Positions 55,873 through 64,000 of a stretch of DNA of 64,000 bases are shown here, in pieces (the stretch's first letter is position 1; each line of letters opens with the position of its first letter). Position numbers and translations under genes: made by a program. The notes beneath the pieces were generated by a model. The model was not told the origin of the DNA. It made no database searches and worked only from the letters and a program-made list of their open reading frames with translations. Source of the DNA: Armillaria gallica (taxonomy: Eukaryota > Basidiomycota > Agaricomycetes > Agaricales > Physalacriaceae); NCBI GenBank assembly GCA_037576215.1, contig JBANDB010000007.1, positions 3,255,001 to 3,319,000 of the forward strand, in the 5' to 3' direction.

Positions 55873-58573
55873 CCGTCCAGATTTCAATGTCCTCGGCAGC
55901 ACCCATGAGGTAATGGTGCCATTTGGAAAGTGCAAGCATGATGGTGAGCAGTTCCTTGTCGTAAATCTCATAATTGCATTCCATAGCGGACAGAGATTTC
56001 AACATGAAGGCTACTGGCCTCCATTTCCCGTTCTGCTTTTGGCTAAGCACTGCGCTGACTGTTCCTTCACTGGCATCAGCTTCAACCATCAAGGGGTCGG
56101 TTTCATTTGGAATAGCGAGGATGACGTCCTCAGCCATGCACTTCTTTAGTTCCTGGAAGGTGCGATCCTGGTCCACGCCCCATTTCCATTCAGCTAGTCC
56201 TGTAAGGGCAGTGAGCACCTTCATGACCTTTGAGTAGTTCTTGATGAATTTGTGATAGAAGTTAGTGAAACCCAAGAAGGATTGTAACTCCTTTTTCTTC
56301 GTTGGGGTGGGCCACTCAGCGATTCTGGAAACCTTGACAGGATCCATTCGTACCAAGTTCTGGCTGATGATGAAACCTAGATATTCAGTTTCCAATACCT
56401 CAAATTCGCACTTCTCGGCCTTGAGGAACAGTTTATGTTCTCTCAGGCATTGGAGTATGCATTTCACAATCTGTCGGTGCTCCGTGAGGTCTTTGGTGAA
56501 GATCAGGATATCATCGAGATAGATGGTGACCTTGCCTTCGCCGATGAGGTCACAGAAAATGTTGTTCATCATCCACTGGAATGTGGTGGGTGAGTTTGTA
56601 AGTCCGAAGAACATGACTGTAGGTTCAAATAGTCCTTGGTTCATGCGGAAGGCGGCCTTTTCTTCGTCGCCCTCTTTGATACGGACATTGTTGTATCCCC
56701 AACAGACATCAAGCTTCGTGAAGTACTTGGCACCATGAAGTTTGTCAATGAGGTCAGAGATGAGTGGTAGTGGATATTGGTTTTTAATGGTCATCTCATT
56801 GAGCTTGTGGTAGTCCTGTACGGGTCAGAGAAAACCGTCCTTTTTCTTAACAAAGAAGAAGGGTGATGCAAATGGGGACTTTGATGGATGAATCCATCCT
56901 GATTCCAGGTTTTCGTCAAGGAACTTGTCGAGTTGTTCTTGTTCATCTCAGTTCAGCGGGTAGATCTTGCAGTCTAGTGTGGATTTGGCATTGGGAATCA
57001 GCTCAATGGTGTGGTCCCAGGGTTTTTGCTCAGGCAACTCGTCAAAGTTTTCCTTAGAAAACGGGTCGTGGAAGGACTGGTACTGCTTGGGTACTAGTTC
57101 TTCGAACATCTTTTTAGGCTTTTCGGTGTGAGTGGCAGCAGCCAGGTCATTGGCATGATGCATGGCATGGATGATGAGTTCCTCCTCCATGCAGACAGCA
57201 AGGATAGTGTCCCCTTCTTCGAGTTCTTCGTCCCATCAGTCGTCGGGATCTGCGTCGGGCAGTTCAAGGCGGTTGTTGGTACTGCTGCAGTGACATCTCC
57301 CAAAGATGATAGACTGGGTGTTCCAGTTAATCGATGGGTTATGTCATTTCAGCCAGTCATGTCCTAAGTAGATGTCCTGCTTGCCCAGGTTTGTGACCAC
57401 GAGGTCGATGCATTCTGCATGTCCTCCAATTGTCATTCAGAGTTCAACATAATCGGTGATGTCTCCTCCAGTGTTTCTACCATCTGCATTGTAGATGGGA
57501 ATCGGGACCGCTACCTTGTGAGTCTCGAGGTCGTGCTTTTTGACAAAGCTTTGGTTGACGGTGCTGCTCGTGCAGCCGCTATTGAGAAGTCCTTTCGTGG
57601 ACAGAGTTTGGGTCCCTGTAATGGGATCGAGGATGACATTGATTAGGAAGTCACTCTTCGTGCTCTTGAGATGATGAATAACCCTAGGTAGTTCACATAA
57701 TTCATACATTTGTTCTTGAGCTGGTTCCCCCCCAAGCCTCAACTGGGTGAGGAGTTCATTGGTCATCTCGCCACCTTTGTTCTTGTGAACCTATATGGCA
57801 AGGGCAGCACAAGCGGCATTGTTGTTTTGTGCTTTGCAAATGGCACGAAGCATCCAGTCGACCTCAAAGGGTCGCATCCATCGATGAGGGACCTCCTGAG
57901 TCTTTGCACTGGCCATAGAAGGCATAGCTACCATTGACGAGGTCATCTCAGTTCTTGTAACATTGTTCGAGCCCACCCCCTCATTAGGGAGCAGGCTATT
58001 TGTGGTCGGTGGTGTTTCTGGTGGAGTCAGAAGCTCGGTGGAGTGTCGTTTCTGTGAAATTGTTGGGCTGCCAGCGGCGACCCATCTCTGAAAAGAGACA
58101 TTGTCATCTTCATCGGGTACTTCCATCATGGTTACCTGATGCCCCCTCTTTACCACCTGGGTGCTAGCGGCTTCCTGTCCTGTGGCAATCCTTTCCTCTG
58201 TTGCTTGTCGGGCACAAGTGCCAACAGAGTATCGGGTGTTCTTGTTGTCCTGTCCTTTTGCTGCAGGACAGGAGGTGCATACCTCAGAAGTACCACCCTC
58301 ATCTTGGCCACTAATACATGTGGAGGCAGTAGACTTGACTTGTGCTGAATGAACGGTCTTACCAGCCCGGTCTGTTACTCCTGGGCCCAAAGAGTCCCTC
58401 GTTACTTTCAGCATCCCAGGGTGCCCTGCATCTCGACGAGCTCCGGTGCTCCAGGGGCTCTTCCCTTGTGATTGGCCCTCTCGTTCGGCAGTCTTGGTCT
58501 TCGTTGATATCCTTATCAACTCCTCTGCATCCTTCACTAGCATGGGCACTGCAAACACTTTGCAGTCGTGCAA
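55873..58573 (-). pseudogene. Chromovirus protease, RT and RNase H
   Basis: Reading downward: a linker (57791-58573), protease (about 57437-57610; LLNSGCTSS where active enzymes have D-S-G, so the catalytic Asp is Asn), a spacer, then RT from about 56850 (KNQYPLPLI, FTKLDV, YLDDILIF with the catalytic Asp pair near 56510) and RNase H (EADASEGTVSAVL, near 56080). It is cut at 55873 by an LTR fragment. Stops lie near 57435, 57350, 56950 and 56827. The RT ORF itself (to 56794) is open. Confidence 0.88.
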
Positions 58574-59052
58574 AGAGGCATCGTCGGAGCTTGTGTCGGG
58601 TGTTCGCTCTGCCCCCTCCGGTCAGGCATTCGTCACTGCAGCTTGAAACTTTCCAAGGGAAGGCCTCGACTGGTGCGTTGCTGTTAAGAGAGGTGACGAT
58701 ATGGTGGTCATCTTTTCATTCGATGCTTTCACTCATGATAAGCTACTTGCCGGATGTTTAGTCGGTTTTGGAAGGGCTCTGACAACCCAGGGAGTTTGAT
58801 CTAGAGGAATTTTGTTAGTATCTTCAATCGAAAGAATACTGTATCGGTTCATGGATTCTAATACTGGTGGTCGGTCAGTGGTGAAAGTCATAAAAACCGC
58901 CCTCTCATGCATGTGAGGGCGGGGTATATTCGAATGCCCGGTAGATAAAATGTCTGTGTGTGATATAAAAGTGTCAGACCGGCCGACAGAAGGAGAACGT
59001 TCACCAGTATGTAAGTCTGTGGTCGTTGCAGTGGAATCGGGCACTCGACGAC

Positions 59053-61516
59053 CTACTCTTTTACCTCTTTGATCTTGATGTCCTTGGAGAGCAGTTCCAC
59101 TGGGGCCACCTCCACTGCACGTACCTGCTGCCCCTTATCCGGGCAGTCCCTGCTCAGGTGCCCCTTCTTGTTGCACCTGAAGCACCTCCCTTCATCTCGC
59201 TGTTTCTGCTTCTTTGCATCAATCTGCATTGGTTCTCCCTGTGGTCCATACATCTTTGTCACGACCGAGTGCCACCTTCTGTTCGAGTCTCAGCCCTTGT
59301 CGTTGCCTCCCACTTTGCCCATTGAGGAACTTGTCGCGCCACCTGCAGTGTTCTTGTTGCTACTGGTGGCGGTAATTTGCTTCTGGTTTGATGGGGGCTT
59401 CTGCTGGCGACCTTCGATCCCATGCATCTGGTTGTACACATAGTTGTGTTGGTGTTCTTCATACATGACCAGGATGCACTCCTTCCATTCATCGTAAGTC
59501 ATCGGGATTCTGAAGCCAATATTGGTGATGGTGGAGGTGTAACTTGTACGGACCCCCTGTCATACTGCGGTGACCATGGCGCCATGGGAGTTGGTGTTGT
59601 CGTGCCTTCCAGCCAATTTGGCCTCCCGTTGTCATGCCTGCAGCGTGTCTAAGGGTGTAATTTTGCAAAATCCACATACCTGACATGTTAGCAAAGCAGA
59701 AGCGTGGAGAGCGGACTAACAATGCAAATGGCATGTGAAGAAGCAAGGTCACCGAGGTTGAGAGCTCTGTGATAGAAAAAGAAGCAACAGAATTAAAACA
59801 TAAGGACTTCGTCGTGGCACTGTACCTTACGGGCATGCATGACAATAAGGCCGAAGAGCGAGCGCACTGGCGCAAGCATCCGTCTGCAGTAGAGAATTCA
59901 ACCTTCAGTGGGATGTGCTTGTACGTGGGCTGGGGCTAATTTAGATAACTACGTGTCTGTAATCTATGACGCATAGTCCCTGGAGATCCGGAGAAAAGAC
60001 ATTGCATGCGGGGTAATCAAAAGAACCCCGGGCATGGCCTAGAAACAGGCTTCGGCCGATGGGAATAGTGAGCGGGCTTGAAATCCAAAGCATTCCTTGG
60101 TTACCGAGTCTAGAATATGACACTGTCACCTTTGGAGCAGAACCGAAAGCCAAATACAAAGTGTGATTGGTGATTGAGGATTAAGCAGCCATTGAGTACA
60201 AGTCAGCGAGCTACTCTGCTGCTAGAGCGAGCGACATCGACATCGCTTAGCCCTTTGAAGATACTAAAAAGAGGATCAAGCGGCACTATGCCAAGAGTGC
60301 TGCGCCAATTCAAACAAAGAACTATCGGCCGACAAAGGGCTTAACTTACTAAAAGACCGTTTGTAAAAATCAATTCCCCGTAGTATAAGTAGGTAGGATT
60401 TCATGCAGTAAAATAAGATACCTACCCCCCACATACAGTAATAAAGTTTCAGTTTGGATCTGGACTTGTTGCGACACGTAAGAGTTAGTAGCTTCGAGTC
60501 TCGGCTAGAACACAAGTTTAGCGAGCTCACAGAGAAATAAAAACAGAGAAACATTTTGGATACAAACTTCGGTTTACTTGAGATAAGAAAGAGATTCGGC
60601 GACAGTGACGCTGCGCCATCTTGAGAGTTTGCTGGAATACATCTGAGAGAAGCTCTGTTCCGTTTCTGGTTCAGTGTGATAAGAGAAATTGTGTTGTGTT
60701 GGCCTCTGCATAGGCATTGAGTAGTTTGCAAGGGAATCAGCCAGATTGAGCTGTTTTAGCAGTTGCACGAAGTGTGACAGGTGTGCGCAGTTGGACCTCG
60801 CGGCACCGTTGTTAGGGTGAGCACACTGTGTGTGAGGACTTGTGGGGACGGTATTTGAGTACTTTGTGATTTGATTGGGAGTGCTGAGGGCCTCTAATCA
60901 TGACGAGTTTGGAAGTCAGGTTTAGCAACTAAGCGGAAGACGGTGGCGCATGCAGATTAGCTCTAGCGGTGGGTTGTACTTGGCGAGCTCACTGACCGAA
61001 CTTGGTCAATTCACGGATCGGTGTATCCGTGTGTTTCAGCTATTGAAATATACTTCGCCTTGAGGGTTGCGTGGTTCACTGTGCTCTCTTGTAAAAAGCT
61101 TCGAAGGAATCGAGGATTTGAGAACGGCTTGAGAAAAATACGTTGTTGCGTACATCGTTCTAGCGAGTTCGCTAAGATAAATTGAGATATTGTCGGCGCG
61201 CGATTGGAATTAAAATCCCTTGCTCCCCTCCGCACTATAAGGAGATTGTGTGTGTGTGTGTTTTGTGAGGTTGAGTGTGTGTGTTAGTGTTTTCACGCTA
61301 GGCCGTGCTCAGTTTCACAGGTGCCCATCACCAGCCTCATCAGCGGGCTCGGCAGGTCTCCATACCCTGCTAGAATCCAGGGTTGCATTTCTTGGGATGT
61401 CCTCCCTACTTGTGAGGTATTTGTCAGAGGTGGTGATGTGAATAGAGCGGTGGTGATGGCTGGTGTGCATTGTTGTCATGCAGGCGGATGCCATACTTGG
61501 CCTGCCCATTGTTCAT
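59053..61516 (-). pseudogene. Chromovirus gag, interrupted
   Basis: The C-terminal half (59053-59629) contains the CCHC knuckle CFRCNKKGHLSRDC (C-x2-C-x4-H-x4-C, about 59144-59185) and ends at 59053. The N-terminal part (61320-61516) lies beyond the LTR-like insertion at 59630-61319. A stop near 59560 and frame changes near 59290 break it. The capsid portion appears largely missing or decayed. Confidence 0.7.
59630..61319 (+). mobile_element. Long LTR-like insertion 2
   Basis: The 1690-bp repeat starts TGTCATGCC and ends TTTCACA, and is homologous to 49200-50945 in the same orientation. It splits the chromovirus gag. A TATAAG is present near 60384. Confidence 0.7.
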
Positions 61517-61737
61517 CGGGGTTCGGGGGTGTAGGGGTCGACATAGTATCGAGGGAAGGGGGCAGTTCTGAAGTCGGTTTGGGGAACCCTCGGTATGAGG
61601 ATTCCAGTTCTGGTGAGGAGATGTCTGATTTCCTCGATATAGGCGACGGTGAAGAGGATGGTTAAGAATATGAGAGTAGCAAGGGCTATTGCGATGCTGA
61701 TGCTAATGGTTTGGGTCAGGGTAAGATCTGTGATCAT
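61513..61737 (-). CDS. Chromovirus leader ORF c, single-pass membrane peptide
   Basis: This 74-residue ORF (MITDLTLTQT...) has one strongly hydrophobic stretch of about 25 residues (ISISIAIALATLIFLTILF) followed by an acidic/basic cytosolic-like tail rich in Pro, Arg and Tyr. Its ATG overlaps the TGA of ORF b (ATGA at 61734-61737). Its own TGA overlaps the next ATG (61513-61516). It is unrecognised; it lies in the leader between the primer site and gag. Confidence 0.45.
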   Translation of the reverse strand: MITDLTLTQTISISIAIALATLIFLTILFTVAYIEEIRHLLTRTGILIPRVPQTDFRTAPFPRYYVDPYTPEPR

Positions 61738-61865
61738 CTATGTCGTTGTATCTCTTCTAGTTCTTTGAATAGGTAGAGAACTGAATAGATGATGGCTTTG
61801 AGGAGGAGGAAGATGATGCCATCTGATAGAGGGCTTCATTTGTTGTTCTCGTCTAACTGCGGCAT
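61734..61865 (-). pseudogene. Chromovirus leader ORF b, hydrophobic peptide
   Basis: This frame of 43 codons starts MPQLDENNK, has one internal TGA at codon 10 (which could derive from CGA), then a hydrophobic stretch (GIIFLLLKAIIYSVLYLF) and a charged end (KELEEIQRHR). Its stop overlaps the start of ORF c by four bases. Confidence 0.35.
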
Positions 61866-61955
61866 CGTGGAAAGAGTTGATGGTTTTCTCGATAGACTGC
61901 TATGAGAAGTTCTATGAGAAGGACGGTGAGGTTGTCGAAGAGTACGACGTCGTCT

Positions 61956-62222
61956 TCAGTTGGAGTTGGCAGTGGAGTTTGAAGCAGTGGCGCTGTTGTG
62001 AATGGTTATCAATGGTTCAGGTCCTATGATATGTGAGAGTTCATAATGATATGAGTGTGTTGGTGGTTCGGTTGTTTCAGAGTCCATGGTTTGTTCTCTG
62101 TAGGCGATGATACAGAAGCCTATGAGGAGGGTGAGGAGGATGGCACCAATAAAGGCAGCAAAGATTCCGATGAGTTCATTGCATGTCATGGTGTAGGAGA
62201 GTGTTTCTCGGATGGCTAGCAT
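61956..62222 (-). CDS. Chromovirus leader ORF a, single-pass membrane peptide
   Basis: This 88-residue ORF starts 19 nt downstream of the primer-binding site. It has one membrane-spanning stretch (LIGIFAAFIGAILLTLLIGF, about residues 17-36), then a polar Thr/Ser/His-rich tail. An internal ATG at 62189 gives an alternative start closer to the membrane segment. It is not a Gag relative that I recognise. An env-like, nucleoporin-contacting or purely translational role cannot be told apart from sequence alone. Confidence 0.45.
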   Translation of the reverse strand: MLAIRETLSYTMTCNELIGIFAAFIGAILLTLLIGFCIIAYREQTMDSETTEPPTHSYHYELSHIIGPEPLITIHNSATASNSTANSN

Positions 62223-62240
62223 CCAGGGAAACAGTAGAAA

Positions 62241-62254
62241 AGTTTTGAACTAAT
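62241..62254 (-). promoter_or_regulatory. Primer-binding site, possibly self-priming
   Basis: The minus strand directly after the 5' LTR reads ATTAGTTCAAAACT. It does not begin with TGG as tRNA-primed sites do. Thirteen bases are complementary at eleven positions to AGTTTCAAACTAA in the LTR (62410-62422), about 33 nt downstream of the TATATAAG box. This is the arrangement of Tf1/sushi-type self-primed elements. Confidence 0.55.
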
Positions 62255-62639
62255 TGTTAGGCCTGGACTTGGGTATAACACATGTAAGCGTACTAAGGCT
62301 GTCTTGCATTCGGACAATCACCTAAGTAGCTGTGGAGTGCACAATATGAGGCGGTGTAACACTTAGTCAAACTCAGCAAGCGAGAGAGTAAAGTCAGATA
62401 TGTATAAACTTAGTTTGAAACTAGAGTTACAGAGTGTAAGCTAGCTACTTATATACTACATGTTGGAGTCTGAATATGTGACAGGTGTCCATGTGGTAAG
62501 TGCGTGGTAGGTGAGCGAGAAAGGTGAGTCCTAACACAGGGTCAAAGTCATATGATATGTGGAGATTTGATAAGCAAAGCGCCAAAGATAAAATGAGATT
62601 AGATAGGCACTGAAGATTAGATAAGGAAAAATCATAACA
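62255..62639 (-). repeat. Chromovirus 5' LTR
   Basis: This is the partner of 48436-48820, with the same 385-bp length and TGTTA/TAACA ends, flanked on its outer side by GCATG (62640-62644). TATATAAG on the minus strand lies near 62448. Confidence 0.93.
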
Positions 62640-64000
62640 GCATGGTCTTGAGGTATGCAGCATCAGGATTGAAAGGAGAACCCTGCAAGTGAGCAGAGTG
62701 ACAGAGATCCTGACTTGTAGCAGGAGGAGCAATGGGCCTAGAAAGGAAAATAGTAGGATGAGACTCAATGAAATCTCCAGTAACCTCATCAAATATAAAC
62801 AAGATTCTTGGTTCTTGTTGGAGGCAGTGAGCTAAGTTCATAGGAGAAGGACTCAGCTCCTCATCATCACTTGGTGTCTTATCCTTGTTAAGGTTCATTG
62901 GTTTTCCCTGAAGAGGGTTAGGCTTGTTATTGTCCTGGCTTGAAAAATGACTGGCCAGGCCATCATCTTCAAAGAGGGTCACCCCACCAGTCACCAAGTT
63001 CTCATGAACTTCTTCTTCTTCATTGTCTGTACCAGGGAAAAATAAAGGCTAGTGGACACTTGAAGGAACAACAACATTACCTTCTCGAAGGGGACCAAGA
63101 GTAGGGTCAGGACCTCAAATGATGTTAGGATGAGCCATGGCTGAAAAATAACAAGTCAGTATAGTGATCAACCAAAGAGGTCAGAAGTGTCTACTGTCAA
63201 TGGCAAGCACACAAGCAGAAGCCTTAGTCAACACCTCAGATTGAGTAGTATTAATCAGAGGCCCAGTCTTGAACTGTTGGGCAGGTTTGTTGTGCAGAGG
63301 CAAGGACCAATCCTTTTGAAAGGTCTTGGTAGAGTCGAAAGGACTAAAAGAAGAAAATCATTAGCCACAGAATTGATGAGTCATGTCAATATAAACTCAC
63401 CTGGAATTGTCATTGACCAAAGATTTATCAAAACCAATAGATGTCACCTTTCCCTGGATTATAGAGGATTGGCCAGTTTTCTTAGTAGTAGAAGGAGCCA
63501 TAAACCGAGGCAATGGAGGCTTGGCAATGTTGACGTATGAAGAGCCCAAAGTTCGAATGTTGGAGGATGAAGTAATAGCTACAGGATTAGCAGCTGCAAG
63601 GTCAAGATTGGGAACTGAGCCAGCAAGACTTGAAGTATGAGGAGGCATTGCTCTCTGAGGAGTAACAGGTGCTGCAGATTATTGTCTTCGAGGCGCAGGT
63701 GTCTTCTCCTTCTGAGGAGGAAGCATTGTTGGCTTCAGGGCTGGCAGCAGTGTCATTGTCTTTAGAGGTGCAGGTGCTTGGACATGCAATTCTGGCTCAG
63801 GAGATGGTGAAGGAGTATTCAAAGGAATAGGACGAAGATTTGGAATGGAATACTTGTGCTGAACAAGAGGCATTAGAAAAACAGGAACAGACAAAAAAAA
63901 TAACTACTGCACCACCCAATAGACCAAAGCATTAAACTTCTCATGGGAGTTGTCAATCAGACCCTTATCCACTAGAGGTAAGCAAGCCAATAGCACATAT

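Larger units (their letters stand above)
48436..62639 (-). mobile_element. Chromovirus (Ty3, chromodomain), complete insertion
   Basis: It is bounded by 385-bp LTRs (48436-48820 and 62255-62639) and flanked by GCATG at 48431-48435 and 62640-62644, a perfect 5-bp target duplication. On the minus strand the order is LTR, primer site, a leader with short ORFs, gag with a CCHC knuckle, protease, RT, RNase H, integrase, chromodomain, C-terminal tail, polypurine tract and LTR. It is disrupted by LTR-like insertions at 49200-50945 and 59630-61319, by an LTR fragment at 54557-55872 and by an unidentified segment at 52036-54556. Stops in gag and pol make it inactive. Confidence 0.92.
47420..64000 (-). 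pseudogene. Zn2Cys6-type gene split by a chromovirus
   Basis: The coding segments run from beyond the right edge (about 63900-64000), through a Pro-rich part (63679-63890), MPPHTSSLAG... (63397-63648), an acidic part (62640-63010) and, across the 14.2-kb insertion at 48436-62639, a Lys-rich segment (48230-48435). A domain at 47990-48186 follows, then a cluster C-x2-C-x6-C-x9-C-x2-C-x6-C (about 47799-47896) and a C-terminal helix with acidic tail to 47420. Introns of about 50 nt separate the exons. Joining sequence across the insertion preserves the frame at the GCATG target site. The six-cysteine pattern parallels the Ty3 antisense genes, but the rest differs. A stop lies near 63678. Confidence 0.6.

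Noticed and set aside
49200..61319. The two long repeats as the LTR pair of a single chromovirus
   Set aside because: gag and the Pol tail continue outside them, and the outer 385-bp LTRs have perfect target duplications, a polypurine tract and a primer site.

Overview
The window is repeat-dominated accessory DNA from a filamentous fungus, most likely a basidiomycete (Agaricomycetes). The reasons are KDZ transposases with a CxC2-type cysteine cluster, spliced genes with GT-AG introns of about 45-60 nt, a pogo-type transposase and two Ty3 lineages, one a chromodomain chromovirus. I found no ordinary housekeeping gene, rRNA or credible tRNA gene. Nearly everything is a transposon, a transposon relic, or a gene carried or interrupted by one.

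Layout. (1) 1-17378: a very large Ty3 element in minus orientation (copy A), with an LTR at 15687-17378 and the remains of its other LTR at 1-754. It holds a 944-codon gag-protease ORF, a pol broken by stops, a 3.27-kb pogo element (5567-8832) inside integrase with a TA target duplication, and a 1.75-kb palindromic foldback element (755-2507). Between pol and the 3' LTR, on the opposite strand, lies a spliced gene with a Zn2Cys6-type cysteine pattern (2972-4874). (2) 17379-26650: an LTR fragment, a broken gene of an unnamed family (18605-21893) split by a second foldback element (20805-21577), unclassified coding-like fragments, and a solo LTR with a perfect 5-bp target duplication (24428-24942). 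(3) 26654-32432: two decayed KDZ transposase genes in tandem. (4) 32679 to about 46960: copy B of the same Ty3 family, plus orientation, heavily mutated. Its gag is split by a 3.4-kb LTR-like insertion that contains an array of tRNA T-arm-like hairpins and a nested solo LTR. Its antisense Zn2Cys6 gene is split by a hAT-like 1.06-kb element. (5) 47420-64000: a third, different Zn2Cys6-type gene, split by a complete 14.2-kb chromovirus (48436-62639; 385-bp LTRs; target duplication GCATG). That chromovirus is itself broken by two 1.7-kb LTR-like insertions, a copy-A-type LTR fragment and an unidentified 2.5-kb segment.

How the parts relate. The most unusual feature is the Ty3 family that carries a convergent, intron-containing gene for a predicted DNA-binding protein; both copies keep its six cysteines in identical spacing. 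The same family shows a UGA-CUAG stop at the gag/pol boundary in both copies and shares a substituted integrase glutamate. The chromovirus has a 0.9-kb leader holding a chain of short membrane-spanning ORFs with ATGA overlaps. Differences between copies, and between the chromovirus LTRs, are dominated by C/T and G/A transitions, including several CAA-versus-TGA codon pairs that point to an ancestral CGA. This is the pattern expected from CpG methylation/deamination or a RIP-like process. All identifications come from reading the sequence; no database search was run.
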